From: Rapana venosa
Lineage: Eukaryota; Mollusca; Gastropoda; Neogastropoda; Muricidae
Reading direction: 5' to 3'
NCBI GenBank assembly: GCA_028751875.1
Contig: CM054134.1
Span: 65,273,700-65,337,699 of the forward strand
Length of the DNA stretch: 64,000 nt
A model generated the notes under the pieces. It saw only the letters and a list, made by a program, of their open reading frames with translations. It ran no database searches and was not told the DNA's origin. Shown here piece by piece: positions 22,269-35,040 of the stretch (the stretch's first letter is position 1; each line of letters starts with the position of its first letter). Both the position numbers and the translations under genes were made by a program.

Positions 22269-23458
22269 CATCATCCTTTATCCAACCCCTGACCTTGGCG
22301 GTCCCCTGGGGGAGACAAAGAAAGACATGCCGTGGAAAACCCCTTCTATCCTCTCGGTTTCCCGGCCCCGCGAAATATGCCGAGTCATTCATCCCGGGGC
22401 CAAACCCCCCTGATTTGCCATCCATGACTTTTTTCGGTTTTTCCCCTCTTTCGCCACCATCGAGTGTTCCCCCGCAGTACTGTTTTTTGGGAGAGTGTTT
22501 TGGGGTGACGGGGCCGAACCAAAAACAGCTTTTTCTTCTTGACGAAGGTGAGAAGGGGTTCCGGGACCTCCACTGGTTATTTGACCTTTACAAATTTAAA
22601 TTTGGGTTTTTTTGTTCCTCCAGGATAACCCAGTAATTTTTTTATGGCTTTTTTCAAATGACTGGAATTTGCTTTGGCTGTTTCAGCCGTCCATGTCCAG
22701 GGTTTCACTTCCGTACAGCAGGGTAACTGAAATTTGGGCTTTTTAAAAGCTTTTTTTGATTGGGGAAAATGATCTTTTACTTTTCCATATTGTGGTGAGT
22801 TTTTGGGCATGGAAAATGTTGCCATGGGTAATCTGACTTTTTATTTCTGTCGCGATCGCCCGCCCTTTTTGAGTGTACGCCAAGGTATTTTAAAAACGTC
22901 TCCTCCTCCCCCCGTTGGCCGTTTATGTAAATTTTAGCAGTGGTTTTTGCTCGTGCTGTTTTTACCAAATAAAATTTTCTTTTTCCCCCACTCACCTCCC
23001 TCCCAAATGCTCCAGCCTGTCCTCAATCTGGTTTTAAGATTTTTGCAATTTTGTGTTACTTCCCCCCCAAGAGGCAATGTTTAAAAAGGGAAACGGGAAG
23101 TTTTGAGGGGGCGCCGCCAATGGAGATGGTAGGTGGAAGTCATGGAGGGGCCTCCTCAAATGTTTTCCAAAAACAATTAAAAAAAAACCCGAAATAACAG
23201 GGATCCTTTTCGGGCCCCCAACTGTTGGTTTTGAAGTGTCTCCCCCTATTTTTTTCGAAGGGCTCAAAAAGCCTTTGGGTTTTTTATAGTGCTTAAGGTT
23301 TTCAAATAGTCCTTCTTCAACCAAAAATTCTGAGGACCTTTCCACAGGCCTTCGTGCCAAAACTCTGCGAAAGCCTTTTTGAAGTCGATGAAGTTGTGGA
23401 AAAGGTCTCTCTGATGTTGAAAATGTTTTTCCATCATGATGTGGCAGTTAAAAATCTG
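22269..23458 (-). mobile_element. 5'-truncated RTE type 1 LINE, low-quality version
   Basis: Counterpart of 49,992-51,168. It lies between TTCTTATTTT (22,259-22,268) and TTCTTATTAT (23,459-23,468), the two copies of its target duplication. The RT sequence is recognisable on the minus strand but strewn with false homopolymers. Confidence 0.65.
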
Positions 23459-23468
23459 TTCTTATTAT

Positions 23469-24064
23469 AAAATTTGCAAATGGGGAAACATTCGTCCATC
23501 CACTGCTTTCATGATGTTTTTATTGGAGCATCTGCAATTTTGCTGCTGAAGTACTGGTAACCTCATGCGCTGTGAAGCGTGTAATGTCTATGCCGGGCCT
23601 CTCCAACGTCCACTTCAGCCACGAGAGATGGTATCGCTAGTAGCTCCTCTGTGCGGTGCTTGGGGAGTGAAAACAAATGTCCGGTGGAAATCTGAGCCCT
23701 CAGGTCTTTCTTCATCTTAGGTATTCTTTCAATGTAGTTTCACCTACACACAGAGTCTCCTTATCCAGAAAAGCCATGAGTTCAATCGGTGATTGATGGG
23801 CTCCTCTTCTTGATTGTTTTAATAAACTATTTACATAAAATACACATTTTTCCCTCGTTAGTAGCATATTATTGATGTCAAGTGCAGCAATAGTTTTTAC
23901 ACCTCTGCCCGACAGAAGCGCAATTAACATCGCAAGTTTCAAATTTTTATTCTTTGAACGTCAGTTTATCCACTGGAACCCACTTCAAGTTCATGTTGAC
24001 GAAACGTAGCCCCTTCATAGTTGCAGAGAAAACAATTAGCGCAGAATGAGCCCGGGGCCCACAG
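23469..24064 (-). pseudogene. DIRS tyrosine recombinase, catalytic part, copy A
   Basis: Relatively clean sequence. On the minus strand it reads the central recombinase block: KLAMLIALLSG, then a damaged RxQTI (corrupted relative to GQRCQTI in copy B), AALDINNMLL, SRRGAHQSPIELMAF. The C-terminal block includes the CATGAGGTT segment where the HxxR motif should be. As in copy B, the frame is lost right after HEV. The segment ends at ACAG (24,061-24,064), the target duplication of the DNA transposon. Confidence 0.75.
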
Positions 24065-26222
24065 CACGGCTGCTCAAAACAGGAAAAACCCGACTCTTTA
24101 TTGCGGCTGGAAACTTTCACCCCGTAACCTAAATACCATCCTCTGTATCTGAAACCGCGCGGTCGGGGTCCAAGCCAGCTCTCGCGGTCCCCGCAACATT
24201 CCTTCTTTGCGTCCTTTTAAGCGACTGGGCGAATTTCTATTGAAAGGCTTTTTTACATTCGCTGCTGGATGTCCTTTTGTTTTGTACATACCAATTTTAG
24301 TGAACAAAACTTTAATACCTGTTTTACTTGTTTGTGGTGGGGTTGAAGTAATTGGGTTTTAAAAAATTTTAAACATTTTTTTTTACAACCAGGGTTTTCC
24401 CAAAAAAACAAAGGGGGCTGGAGTGTTTGTTTTTTTTTCTCTCTCTCTCTCTCTCTCTTCCTTCTCTCCCCCTTTCCTCTTCTTCTCTCTCTTCTCTTTT
24501 CCTCTCCCTTCTCTCTCTACTCTCTCTCCTCTCTCTCGGGTTGGGGGGTTAAGTAAGTAACTTCAGACAACCCTAAAATAGGAGCCCAAATGAGAGAGAG
24601 AGGGGGGGGGGGGTGAAAGAGAGAGAGGGGGGGGGGGAGATTCTTTGTTGAGGTTTGTGTTGGTGCGTCCCTGATGATGGTTGCGTGTTGTGGTTGTGTT
24701 TTTGTGTGGGGTTGTGCGGGAGTGACGGGGTGCGGGGCGCGCGGTGTGTTTTGCGCGTGGTGTTGTTCGTGCACACTGTTTTTGGGCGTGATGCGATGTG
24801 CCCGTGTATGCTGTGGAATGTTGTGTGTGTTTGTGTGTCGGGCCCCAGCATCACATGTGCCAGGTGCTTCCCGGCTGTGTGTCAGTTTCAATTGTTAGTT
24901 TTCTCAAGCACATGTGTGCCGTGCGCATCTTCTTGTAGTTACATGTGTGTGGTGTGCACACGCGCGCGTGTATGAGTGTGCGTGCGCGGTATTGTGAGTA
25001 TAGGGTATGCGTATATGTATTATGCCATTTTGTGTGTGTGTGTGTATGTTTGTCTGCTTGTGTGTGTATGTGTGTGTGTGCATGTGCGCTCATGTGTGTG
25101 TGTGTTTTATTTATTTTGTTTTATTCTTTATTTCAAGGATAATGGAATAAGCACTCATTGCTTTTTTAAAAAATCTAGTTCCCGTGTATATGCAGTTTTG
25201 TAAATTTTGTCATCCGTTTTGTGTGTGTGTGTGTGTGTGTGTTTTCTTTCCGCTTTTTTTTGGGGGTGTTGCTTTGATGTCAAAGTGTAGGCATGTGTGC
25301 AATTTGTTTTTTGTTTTTTTACACAACACAGACTGATAAGTAATAAACATTTGATCAAAAACAATTTCTTAACAGGACAGAAAATGCTTTTTGAATAGTA
25401 TCAAAACATCATGAAATAAAAACCCTGAGCCATTTGTGAGTTATCTTGGCTTGATGACAGTATAGGATACTGACAAGACATTTGTTTTCTACTGTGTTCT
25501 CGGGGTTTAATTTTTGAGCTGTACTGGAATTGGTTCATTTAACAAACCTTCAACTGTAGCAAGGATACCGCTAAAAGCTGAGAAAAAGTAGACTGTGTAC
25601 GTGGGTGTAATGCCTGACCAGCAGGAGTGTTTATAGGGGAAGTCAGATAGCTGACATAATGACTGCGCAGACTCTCTCCCCACACTCTCCATCACCCTGC
25701 CCCTCACGGCGCTTGGGCCGGCGTGGTAGCCTGTACCGCTACGGTGTGTTTTTTTTTATGGCCTCGTTCTGCCAACAGGCTCAAATTCCGCAGCCCCCCC
25801 AAAAGGTTAGTCTGCATGCAGACATATTCAATTTTTTCTCTATGTTCATTGTTTGTATAATATAAATATAAGCTTTTTTAAAGAGAGTTAAAAGTTTTTT
25901 TTGTATTGTGTTTCTTCCTGCCCTCTCCTTTTATTTTCATGTCTGTTTTGAACTGGTCAAATCAACCATATGAAAAAAACATGAAGTTGGAGTAAAAAAG
26001 AAAGCTGTTTAAAGCCTTTTTAAAGATGCTTGTTGTATTTTAAAAAATTCACTGTGCAAGGGGATGTGTAAAGAACAAGGGTAATTTAGGGGCTGAACAC
26101 GGCTACAGCTGCAAGGGGCTGGGGCTCCCTTTTCCCTTTTTCCCCCTGTTTTTTTTATTACCCCGCCAGCTGCCAGCATAAAATTTGGCTGGAAACTAAA
26201 CGGGGGGTTTTTGAGAAGCAGT
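24065..26222. mobile_element. Non-autonomous DNA transposon, copy A2, inside the DIRS recombinase
   Basis: Starts CACGGCTGCTCAAAAC directly after ACAG (24,061-24,064) and ends near 26,222 just before ACAGCACTAT. It is the same element as at 18,499-20,771, with a different target duplication. CT and GT microsatellites and the SINE-A tail fragment (about 25,135-25,215) are retained. Sequence quality is poor after about 25,650. Confidence 0.75.
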
Positions 26223-26226
26223 ACAG

Positions 26227-28086
26227 CACTATTGAATATCCCTCTTTCAACAAGTGCCAAAATTTTTAAGTGGGGCTAAGGGGTGAAACGAACCACTTGT
26301 TTTGCTGCATACCCCCCCCACTTTTCAAAAGAAACATAAAACATCATTTTGTTGCGGTCGCCAAGGACATGAGAATATGGTAGTGTCCTCAAAAAAACCT
26401 TGTTTTCGAATCTATCCCTGACACTTTGCAGACTAACAAGAGTCAAGCTTTTCTTAGGGGGTTTCATCTCCTTTTTATTTGGTTTTTTCAGTAGAGTGTT
26501 TTGGCTGACAAAAGGATGGCCCGGTGTGAGGATTTTTTTTTTAGTGATGGCCAAAAAGGGGGTTTTTTTTTAGGTGGTGGTACTATATCCCCCCTGCTTT
26601 GTCTTTCTCTAACTTTGCCCGGAAGGGGGGGAAGCTGCGGGGGGGAAAACAATAGAAGTTTCATTACCCCATATATCTAAAATGCACAAAACACTGCCCT
26701 GGATCAGCAAAAAAGACAATACTGGAAGGACAATTTAAAACTAGAAGCAAAAAAATCAAAGTCAGGTTTTTATATCTAAAAAATATTCAGAGCCTCAGAG
26801 AGAAGCATAATCCAAATTTCCCCCTTCTTTTCCAAAGGGCCCTTCTAGACAACCGTCAGCTTCAATATTATCAACTCCAGGGGGGTGGGCAGCACTGAGC
26901 CATATGTTTCCCGCTTCACACCAATGCCATATTTGCTGAGGGCAGTCCCTTCAGCGTTTTTATCTGTAAAACCCCTGTTTTTTAATACAACCAAATGTCT
27001 TGTTTATCATACATATTTTATGTGAAACCCCTTTTTGGGTGGTCCCTGCAACAAAGATTTGATAACCCAAAAAAAACAGCTTTTAAACTCCAAAGAGTTT
27101 ATAAAATTTCCCTTTTTCTTTTTTCCCCAAAAAACCGCCAGCCTTGTTTTGGGGTTTTTGGTTTTCAAAAATCCCAAAACACCCTAACCTGTACCTGAGC
27201 CGGCTGTCCCTTTATAGTAAAATGGGAAATCTACACTGAATAGAAGCCTTTTTGGGGTTTTTCTATTTTAATTTACCCCCCATTCAGCTCCCCTTTCCCT
27301 TTAAAACTGAAAACACGGGAAAACTTATCCCATTTCCCTTCCCTTTTTTTAAAATGCAAAAAAATTTGTCTTGTTCAAGTGCCTTTAGTAAAAAAGGGGG
27401 CCCTTTGGCAAAAGCAAGGAAACAAAAACCATTAGTCCCCAATTTCAAAATTCCAGAGAACTTATGGAACACTTTTCGACTAAATAATTCCTTTTCCCGG
27501 GACCCCAACATTTTCTTTTTTCCGTTCAAATGTCAGCATGATGGGCAGTCATGAAGTTTTTTTTGAAAAACCCCGGTTTTTGTGATTTCTTGCAAAAGGT
27601 TTGAACTGAGATTTCTTTTCCCTGTACATAAAATCCTAGAAGTCCCAATAATTTTATCGTTCCGCCACACACTTAAAAACTTCTGTTTTCAGTCCCCTCC
27701 AACATTTAAAACCATCATCCCAAAGAAGAAGTTATCTGGGGACCCCCCAAAAAACAAGTAAGCAAGCCCAGGGGGCCCGGTTTTAAAAATTTTGTGGATT
27801 TTCCCGGGGAAATTTTACTGATTTCCCCCGGCGCTGCCCCAAAACAGACATTTTTTTTTTCCCCCTCTGAAATTTCCCGGTTTTCTGAAAAGTCTCCTCT
27901 ACTCCCAATGACTAATTTGGCATTTCCGGATCAAATTTATGCAAAAAAACAATTTTTGTTTCACAGATCCCAAACTTATGTATTGTTTCCAAACCCTTTA
28001 AAATTTCTTATTTCCCCCCCTTTTTATTTAGGCTTTCAGATTCAAAATCATTTTAAAAGATCCCTCTTTTTTCTCCTAACAAAGAT
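26227..28086 (-). pseudogene. DIRS RT, RNase H and recombinase N-terminus, copy A, low quality
   Basis: Counterpart of 54,038-55,872. Fragments recognisable on the minus strand include KSLTLVSLQSVRDRF near 26,400-26,445 and NLKAL- and IDDG-like remnants. Base errors destroy all frames, so nothing can be concluded about the integrity of this copy. Confidence 0.6.
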
Positions 28087-31000
28087 CATCACTCACCCCA
28101 GCCCCCTTTCCCCAAAAGGAAAGTAGGGGGGACATGAAAAAAGACCCCAAACCCGGGGATCTTTTTTTTTATGCTTTCCTTCCCATCCTGTGTGGCAATA
28201 GAAAAGGGGTTGCAGGGGGTTTGGGGGCGGTCCAGTTTTTGATGTTGTCCAAATCTATGAAATTTTTTTTTGGCGGGCCCCTTCTTCTCTTTCCTTTAAC
28301 CGTTCCCTGCAAGAGGTTTTGCCCCAAGGTGTTGTTTCTTGTGGGTGACCAAAAACCCCATCATTTTCTCCTCTTTATGGTGGAGAGCAAGGGTTTTTGG
28401 GGGCCCCCCGGCTTTTTTTATTTCTTTTTTTTCAATAGTTGTTGGTCTTTGTTTCTTTGTAAAGATATTTTTTAGGATCTTCTGTGGGACTTTTTCTCGA
28501 AACCTTGGGTTTCCAAAACCCAGCTTTTGCGACAAAAAGGGGCCAGATTCAAAGCCATATAGGAAAGGAAAAAGAAATCCCCGATGGGGTTTGTAGGGGT
28601 GATATTTGGTGCAGAAAACTGATAATGTTGCTTTTTGATGATCCCTCGATCCCGGCAAAGCAGATGTTGCTGTTGCAATGCGAGCTTTCACTTCATTGTT
28701 GATGTGTCATCTTTTGTTAGGAGGCCTAATTTTTTGAATTGGCTCCCTTTTCCCAGTATTTCTCCATTTCTTTTTTTTTCCGGCTGTCTTTCTGCGCTTT
28801 GCCCATGATTTTTGATTTTTCTGTCTGACCCCATCCCGTTGCCTCACCATTTAAAGATACGGGGAGGGTTTTGCAGTTCTTGTTTGCTGCCCCCATGAGG
28901 TCAATTCACTGCAAATCTGAGGTTGAAAAGGGGGTTTTTCCACCATGGAGGGGAAGTTGGGGGTTTTTTGCGTGTCCTGCGATGTTTTCGGGGAAAAGGG
29001 GTTGAAAAGAAAGGGTAGAAGGCACCCTGACGGACTCCAACCGTGGTTTTGAAGAACTCCCCCAGGTTTTTGTTCATGAAAACGCATTCTGCATTCTCGT
29101 ACAGTCCCTTTTAATGACTTCAAGAGGCATTGTCAATGTTAATGCCTGGTACTTGCCAGGGCCGTCTGCCATACCCTGTCAAAGGCCTTTTTGGGGTTAG
29201 AAATTGTATACAATTTTTTTGGTGTTGGAGATGTTTCTTATCAGAACTCAGATTAAAAAATTTGTTCCAGTGCTGCTTTTTTGGTCAAAACCCGGCTTGG
29301 CTTCGCCGGGGATTTTTCCGCTTGGTTTTTCAATCTTTGGGACTACCCACAGCATGATTCTAGGATGTTAGAAAATGTGGTCGTAGTTCGGGCTTGTTGA
29401 TTTTTTCCTTTTTTTGGTAGGTGTTTACAAGGACTTGCCCAAATTCTTCGGCCCTTTTCTTTGGTGCGTGAATTTTTCGGGACAAATTCGTAAATCCCCT
29501 TTTGCTTTTTCATTCCCTCCATTTTTTATGAGTTCAGCTGGGAGTTATCGATTCCCAGGGGATTTTCCCCTTTTTTCAATTGTTTAATACTGTGCTACTT
29601 CACCCCTTTTGTTTGGGGGGTCTTTTTTTTGTGTTCAGGGTTTTTTTCAGAAACTATTTTTTGGTTCGGGCGAGTGGGTATTATACAATCCCCACATTTT
29701 TCCCCAGCGGGGGAGGGGGGCAGTTTTCCTTTTAAAAAATTTCCTTCTTTGTCTTCAAAACAGAGGCTTTAGGCTGTGGGTTTTTCTTTTAGTGTTTTCA
29801 GGTGTGTAAGCTATTTTTGCTGTTCCCCTTCCATTCCAACTTGATGCGTGGCATTTTTTTTATCCACGTTTTCTTTGGCTTCTCTCACTTTTCCTCACTT
29901 CTCTGGGGTTTTCCTGTATTTTTTTTTGGCTTTTGATTGTAACTTTTGTTTCTAAGCTTCTTCTTTTGTCGCAGGGGGGTCAAAACCCATTTTGTCCCCA
30001 GGTTTTTTTTTTGTTCGTTCTTCCTAATTTTCTTCTGTGCGTCATTAGCACTTCTTTGGTTGTTGGCAGTTTTCCCACTTCATTTCGAGGGGCTGGAGGC
30101 GGCAATTTCCCCTCCAACGTTGGGCTTGAAGATCCAACCCTTTTTGGGGTTTTTTGAGTTTTTCCAGTTTCAAATTTTAGCGTGGTTTTTTTTTGGCTTT
30201 TTTTTGCTTTAGTTTCGCTTGATTGGTAAGTACAAGGTCGGGGTCACTGAAAGCGTCCGGGGAATGTTCTTGCGTTTGCCTTTTTTATGCGGGATTTGAA
30301 TTTTTGGGGGCGGAATGTAGTCTTTTTGATTGTGAATCAGACCTTTGGGAGTGCCAAGTTGAATTCTAGTGGCTTGTGAGGATGGAGTGTTTTGCCGAGT
30401 TATTTGGGCTTCTTTGCAATTCCAGCGCCGCTGTCCTTTTTCATTTGTTTCTCCTAGCCCAAAAAAGGCCCGTGGTTCCTGCCCACGTCAAGGGAATCAG
30501 GTCCCACCTTACATTCCCCGTCACCTTCCACAATAGAATGTCTTTTTTGGGCGTTTTTTAGATGATTTTTTAAGTTGTTTATAGAATTTTTCTATTGGTC
30601 ATTATCGTAGTCAGATGTTGGGGCAACACTTGGTGTGGTGAGATTCTGGGGTTTTTGCAGAAACTCTGTTAAGATGAGTCTGGTGGATACTGGTGTGCAC
30701 GACATGCTTGACAAATCTTTCCCGAAATGAAGCCTACTCCCTTTGATGTATTTCCCTTTTTCCCCTGTCCATTCTTGTGGCCGTCTTTCTGGGGGTTTTT
30801 CTCCGAAGCCAACCATCGACTTCCCCCAAGCCCTAGGAAAAGTCCCTTTAATCTTTTTAGTTCATTGTGAGTTCTTACTCTTCCCCGTTTGGTATGAGTC
30901 CCACTTCCATTTCCAAGGTTACCCTTTATTTGGAACTTTAGAGTTGGTTCCCCATAGCGCACTTTTACTTTCCCCCCCTGGAGGCTTGCAGTGGGTGTGC

Positions 31001-31304
31001 GGTCGTTTTTACCGGGCCCGACCGATCCGGGATGTTTTTCTGTTTTTTTTTTTTCACATGTCCTTCAGTGGGCTTGAGGAAGCTTGGTGGCGCCCCTTTT
31101 TCCTCCCAAGACCCTACTGGGGATAAAAAATCACCAGCCCCCAAAAGTTTTTCCCACCCGTAGAAGGGTTACCGGGGGTGGGTGGGTTAAGACCCCAACC
31201 CAAATGAGAGTTGATCCAAATGAGGACCAAAGCCCCGCCTTTTCCCCAGGGTTCTACGCCGGTTTTCAAAGGTACCCCCTCCCTTTAAACAAACCATACA
31301 CCCC
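28087..31304 (-). mobile_element. RTE-type LINE (type 3) inserted in the DIRS RT, copy A, low quality
   Basis: Counterpart of 55,873-59,187. Flanking CAAAGAT (28,080-28,086) and a damaged CAAAAAT (31,305-31,311) mark the target duplication. Motifs survive only in pieces. Confidence 0.65.
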
Positions 31305-31311
31305 CAAAAAT

Positions 31312-32724
31312 AGGTGAGACAAATTTTTCCTGATTCCGACAAGGATCTTTAATCACATCTTTTTTCAACAGATTTTCTATTTCAGAGTCAATAGCATTTT
31401 TTTCATGCTTGTTAAATGGCCTTTGCGAACTTTGCTTTACATCTTCTAGGCAATCATCAAAGTGATTTTAATCCTTCAACTGTTTCAAGTACATCAGGGT
31501 CAGAAGTTAATACATTCCAGCAAGACAACTTTTCCTTAATGCTTCCTGCTGTAAATGTATCATGCTTCGCTTTAAGATAAGCACACAGAGAGGGCAAGCA
31601 AAGTTCAAATTCACTAACCTTGTTTCCAAAGGGAGGGGTGGTTCAGTCAGGGATCGAGTTACTGCTGGTGGCTGTTTTTCTGACCCTTCTTCCAAAACAT
31701 CTTGTTTGTCTGCCCCTGCCTCCATGGCTACCAGCCTAAAAAAGAGCTGGTGTTGTGATGCCATGTGGTTCTCTTTTGCTGGCCACACATCTTCAGACCG
31801 AGTTTCTGGGACTCTTGTACTTCTTTTTATGCTTTATGAAACTCGGCGCCGTACAGTAGTTCTGGTGTCATGGCAACATGCGGTGCACATATGCCAGAGA
31901 GTTCACATGGTAGACAGGGTCGGTGCATTTCTCTCCATTTCTGGGACAGGTCATGGTTGGCATGACCTGTGAGGGCTAGGGCATCTGAAAGATGGGCTAT
32001 GCATCCGGTCAGTTCACTGCGTACTTTAGCTGCATCTTGCCCTGAGATGGTAGCTCTTACCTTCAGAAGTCGGTCACTGCAGAGCGTCATCGCTATGGCA
32101 GTTTTTGACAACGTTTTTTGTGTGGTTGCCATCCTGATATTTGTCTTTCTTGAGAAGGGCTTGAGAACGGAAAAAACTTCCTGGTTTGTTCGGGGAACGC
32201 CCAGGTAAGAACAGTATTTGGGAATAGTACTTGGTAAGTTTTTCCCTCATTTTCCTGTCTGGGAGTTAAGATCCAAATCTGGACTCAAGCAGCTTTGCCA
32301 GTTTTTCAGAAATGGGTTGCCCTTTTTCCTCATTATCATCAAAGGATGATGCCATTTCAACAAAAATGTCGTTATCTTTATCCCCATCTTCTGTAGTTTC
32401 TGCCATTAGTTCTTTCTCCAGCTCCTCTGCCCTCTCATCAGAAACACTGTCGGTGACAGTTCCTGAATGGCTGCCTGCCTTTCTTTTCCCTTCATTTTCC
32501 ACAAGGGGTTCTTTGTCTCAGTCAGTGCTCATTTTTCTCTTCCTGGAGTGCGGTGCACTTTTTTCCAAATTTTCCATTCTTCTAGAAAGATTTTGGATTG
32601 TTGTCAAAATATCTGAGAGAGATGGTTCCCTTTCAGTAGAAATGGCAGCTTGTGGTTCTTCTTCCTTAGACCGATCCATCACCAATTCCTGGTCACTAGA
32701 GTAATCAGCAGCATAGATCTCCAT
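31312..32724 (-). pseudogene. DIRS gag-like ORF and N-terminal RT, copy A
   Basis: Good-quality sequence. The start MEIYAADYSSDQ is at 32,724. A coiled-coil-like stretch (SDILTTIQNLSRRMENLEK) and a basic HSRKRK patch follow, then an in-frame TGA after STD (32,518-32,520). The same frame continues as DKEPLVENEGKRKAG and an acidic region (SVSDERAEELEKELMAE) to about 32,270. After a frameshift come MATTQKTLSKTAIAM, GQDAAKVRSELTGCIAHLSD, MHRPCLPCE and AMTPELLYGA. This layout resembles the gag protein of DIRS elements, which packages the RNA. The region before the RT (LLNKDVIKESLSESGQ) is in the last 100 bp. Confidence 0.75.
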
Positions 32725-34172
32725 TCCCCCCCCCCCCACCCCTCACTGAACACTTATCCACAATACACAGTATTTCAACAGCACTACAAAACAAAACAAA
32801 AACAGGTGATGATGAAAAGAAAACGGCTTTAAACACAATTCAAAAGAAACCAAGAAAGGCTAGGACTAGAACTATATTATAGCTAATGCTCAGATTCCTG
32901 ATAGTGATGAGTGTTTCAGACACAGCAAGAGGCGATATGATAACATATGATAACATGTCTGGACAGTAAGGTGGCTAGGCACGAACTGGCAGTAGGCTGC
33001 GCGTGGTTTCTCATGTGCCCTGAGGTCACCCAGTACATTCGTCACACAATTCAGGACTGTCAAGGGAAGTAATTTTTACAACTTTCAACAGTCACTACAC
33101 AAAAAACCGATTAAATATATTTATGCTATCTTTTACTGCAAGACCTGTGAGGGCTAGGGCAGGTTATTTCCTGCATTCTGCATTAAATAAAGTACACACT
33201 GAGCCAGGCAATTTTTGCATTCATGCAGTTGTTTACCAAAACAAAAGAAAAGAAAAGAAAAGAAAAGCATGATGCCTCATCACCTTTTGCTATCGGTATG
33301 GCAATCACGATCTCTTCTACTAAACTTGTAAACAACAGCTTGTAGGCCACTCTGCCCCATCTGCTCGATCAGCCTAAACAATATTCCAATGGGAAAAGCC
33401 TTTTAATAGGCATCCAAATCCTCTCTCGGCACACATCCCAGCCATTGCCCATAAAATTTATTAGTAAATTTTGAAAATTCATAATTTGCTTAAAACCTCA
33501 CTGATTTGTACACATAAAGTGCAAACAACATGGCCGCTTCTTGTTCATGCAAAGCAGCAACTCTCACGAGAAACTTGTTTATGTAAACAACAATGGCGGC
33601 GCCCATAGTAAGCACATATTTGAGGGCATCTTGGGCATTTGCAGGAAACTGGGTCTATTATTACCAGGGTGTTTGTGGGCGGTTGCAGTGGTGTTGAGAT
33701 ATATATGATCATTTCTACAAGGTAAAAGTTAAGTTTTCTGCTACACTCTGTGCTGGAGCTGTTTTAGAATTTCACGTGGTTGGCAAAATGACATTACTGC
33801 ACATGAAGAGTAGAGTTGTTTACCACTATGATTTGGTGTTGAAGTTCCGATTTCATCTGTCTTGCTATGTTGCTATAACCAGTTGGTCAAATTGACAAAA
33901 AGTCTCACTCTGTGTTTTTTATTTGTTTTGTTTTGCAAGTTTTTGGTGCTAACTCAGATGCATGTGATGCGTGGATAAAACAAACAAGAAAGAAGTAGCA
34001 GACGACAATAATGTAAGAGAAGCTGAGTGCACTTGCACATTAAATTAAGGAAGTCCTGTAGCGATTACCTTACCAGGATTGATTTGTGTTTGTCGAAGTT
34101 TGAAACAACAAAGTAAGGCTAAAACGTGCATTAAATGTCATGTAACTGATAAAATAGCAGAGGTTGAATACT
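32725..34172. other. Region upstream of the DIRS gag
   Basis: Holds a short C run, an (AAAAG)n microsatellite at about 33,243-33,266 and mostly unique sequence. A CG-containing segment near 33,520-33,620 has two ATGGC-type motifs, described separately. The 5' end of the DIRS element must lie somewhere here, but I see no inverted terminal repeat matching the other end. Nearly identical to 60,599-62,055. Confidence 0.55.
33593..33697 (+). other. Candidate first exon or promoter with YY1-like sites, copy A
   Basis: AACAACAATGGCGGCG (about 33,585-33,600) and AACATGGCCGC (about 33,527-33,540) resemble the YY1-type ATGGCGGC element found at transcription starts of animal housekeeping genes. A 34-codon frame starts MAAPIVSTYLRASW. 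Copy B differs by three single-base indels yet keeps the same start, length class and ending (YYYQGVCGRLQWC). I do not recognise the protein. It could be a nested gene's first exon or chance. Confidence 0.25.
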
Positions 34173-34299
34173 AGATTACCTAAAGTTCTATCTATCTATC
34201 TATCTGTCCCGTAGTCTGACGACCTTTGGGGGGCACCCTCAAGACTCAGCAACCAGTTCCCTCCATTCTTCTCTCTGTTCGCCTTTCTCAGGGTTTTGT

Positions 34300-35040
34300 T
34301 AGTTCTAGGCCTGTCCATTCACTGATGTTATCCTCCCAGCTTTTCCCTTTGGTCTGCCTCTTCTTCTTCTCCCCCTTTGGACAGTGCCTTGCAAAACTGT
34401 CTTTGTAATTCCTTGGATTTATGAATCCCCATACCACTTAAGTTACGCTTTTTCACGTCGTTAGAAGGTTCTCATAGGGTCCAATGGTTTGCTGGATTCT
34501 GTTATGCACCCTTTTCGTTGCTTATGTGGTCTTTTGTGGGGAAAATGCCAAGGATCTCCGAAAGCATCTCATCTCCACTGCCTGTACTCTTCTCTCCAAA
34601 TCTGCAGTCAGGGTCCATGATCACAGGCATACAAAATATGGATATGACCAAGGGAGCGCATTAGTCTGATCTTGGAGATAAGTGAGATATTTTATCTCTC
34701 AGATGGTGTTTAGTTTTGACAAAGCTGTTATTGTCTGTGCAGCCCCTGCATACTACTTCTGGCTTGGATCCCTGGTCTGATACAATGGCTCCCAGGTACT
34801 TGAAGCTTTGAACTGTTTCCAGCTTCTGGTCATTAACCCTGATATCAGTGCTAATGCCGTTGGTGTTATTAGTCATCAGTTTGGTCTTCTCTGCACTGAT
34901 TTCCATGCCGTATGTTTTGGAGGCCCTTATCCAAGTGTTCTGTTAGGCTGGAAAAGCTCTTTTTTGATCCTGCTTTTCCCATCAATGTCATCTGCGAAGC
35001 GGAGGTTTGTGATCGTTCTGCCACCAATGCTGACTGATCC
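34300..35040 (-). pseudogene. RTE type 2 RT catalytic box to C-terminus (3' half)
   Basis: Minus strand: GSVSIGGRT, RFADDIDG (FADD complementary to 34,987-34,998), TYGMEISAEKTKLMTNNTNG, QSFKYLGAIVSDQGSKPEVV and CESWTL-like remnants. It is more frameshifted than the copy-B version at 62,298-62,936. Confidence 0.75.

Larger units (their letters stand above)
22204..32724 (-). mobile_element. DIRS-type tyrosine-recombinase retrotransposon with nested insertions, copy A
   Basis: Minus-strand element in the order gag (32,724-31,320), RT and RNase H, tyrosine recombinase. It is interrupted by an RTE LINE (28,087-31,304), a DNA transposon (24,065-26,222) and a truncated RTE (22,269-23,458). The 22.2-31.3 kb part is mostly low quality. 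Assignment and breakpoints rely on the clean copy B at 49,927-60,598. Confidence 0.75.

Noticed and set aside
20200..31300. Numerous open frames of 60-130 codons in the low-quality part of copy A
   Set aside because: They are artefacts of homopolymer errors. The clean copy B shows the true DIRS, RTE and SINE content.
33243..33266. CRISPR-like or tandem repeat array
   Set aside because: Only a simple (AAAAG)n microsatellite is present. No spacer-repeat pattern occurs in the window and the host is an animal.
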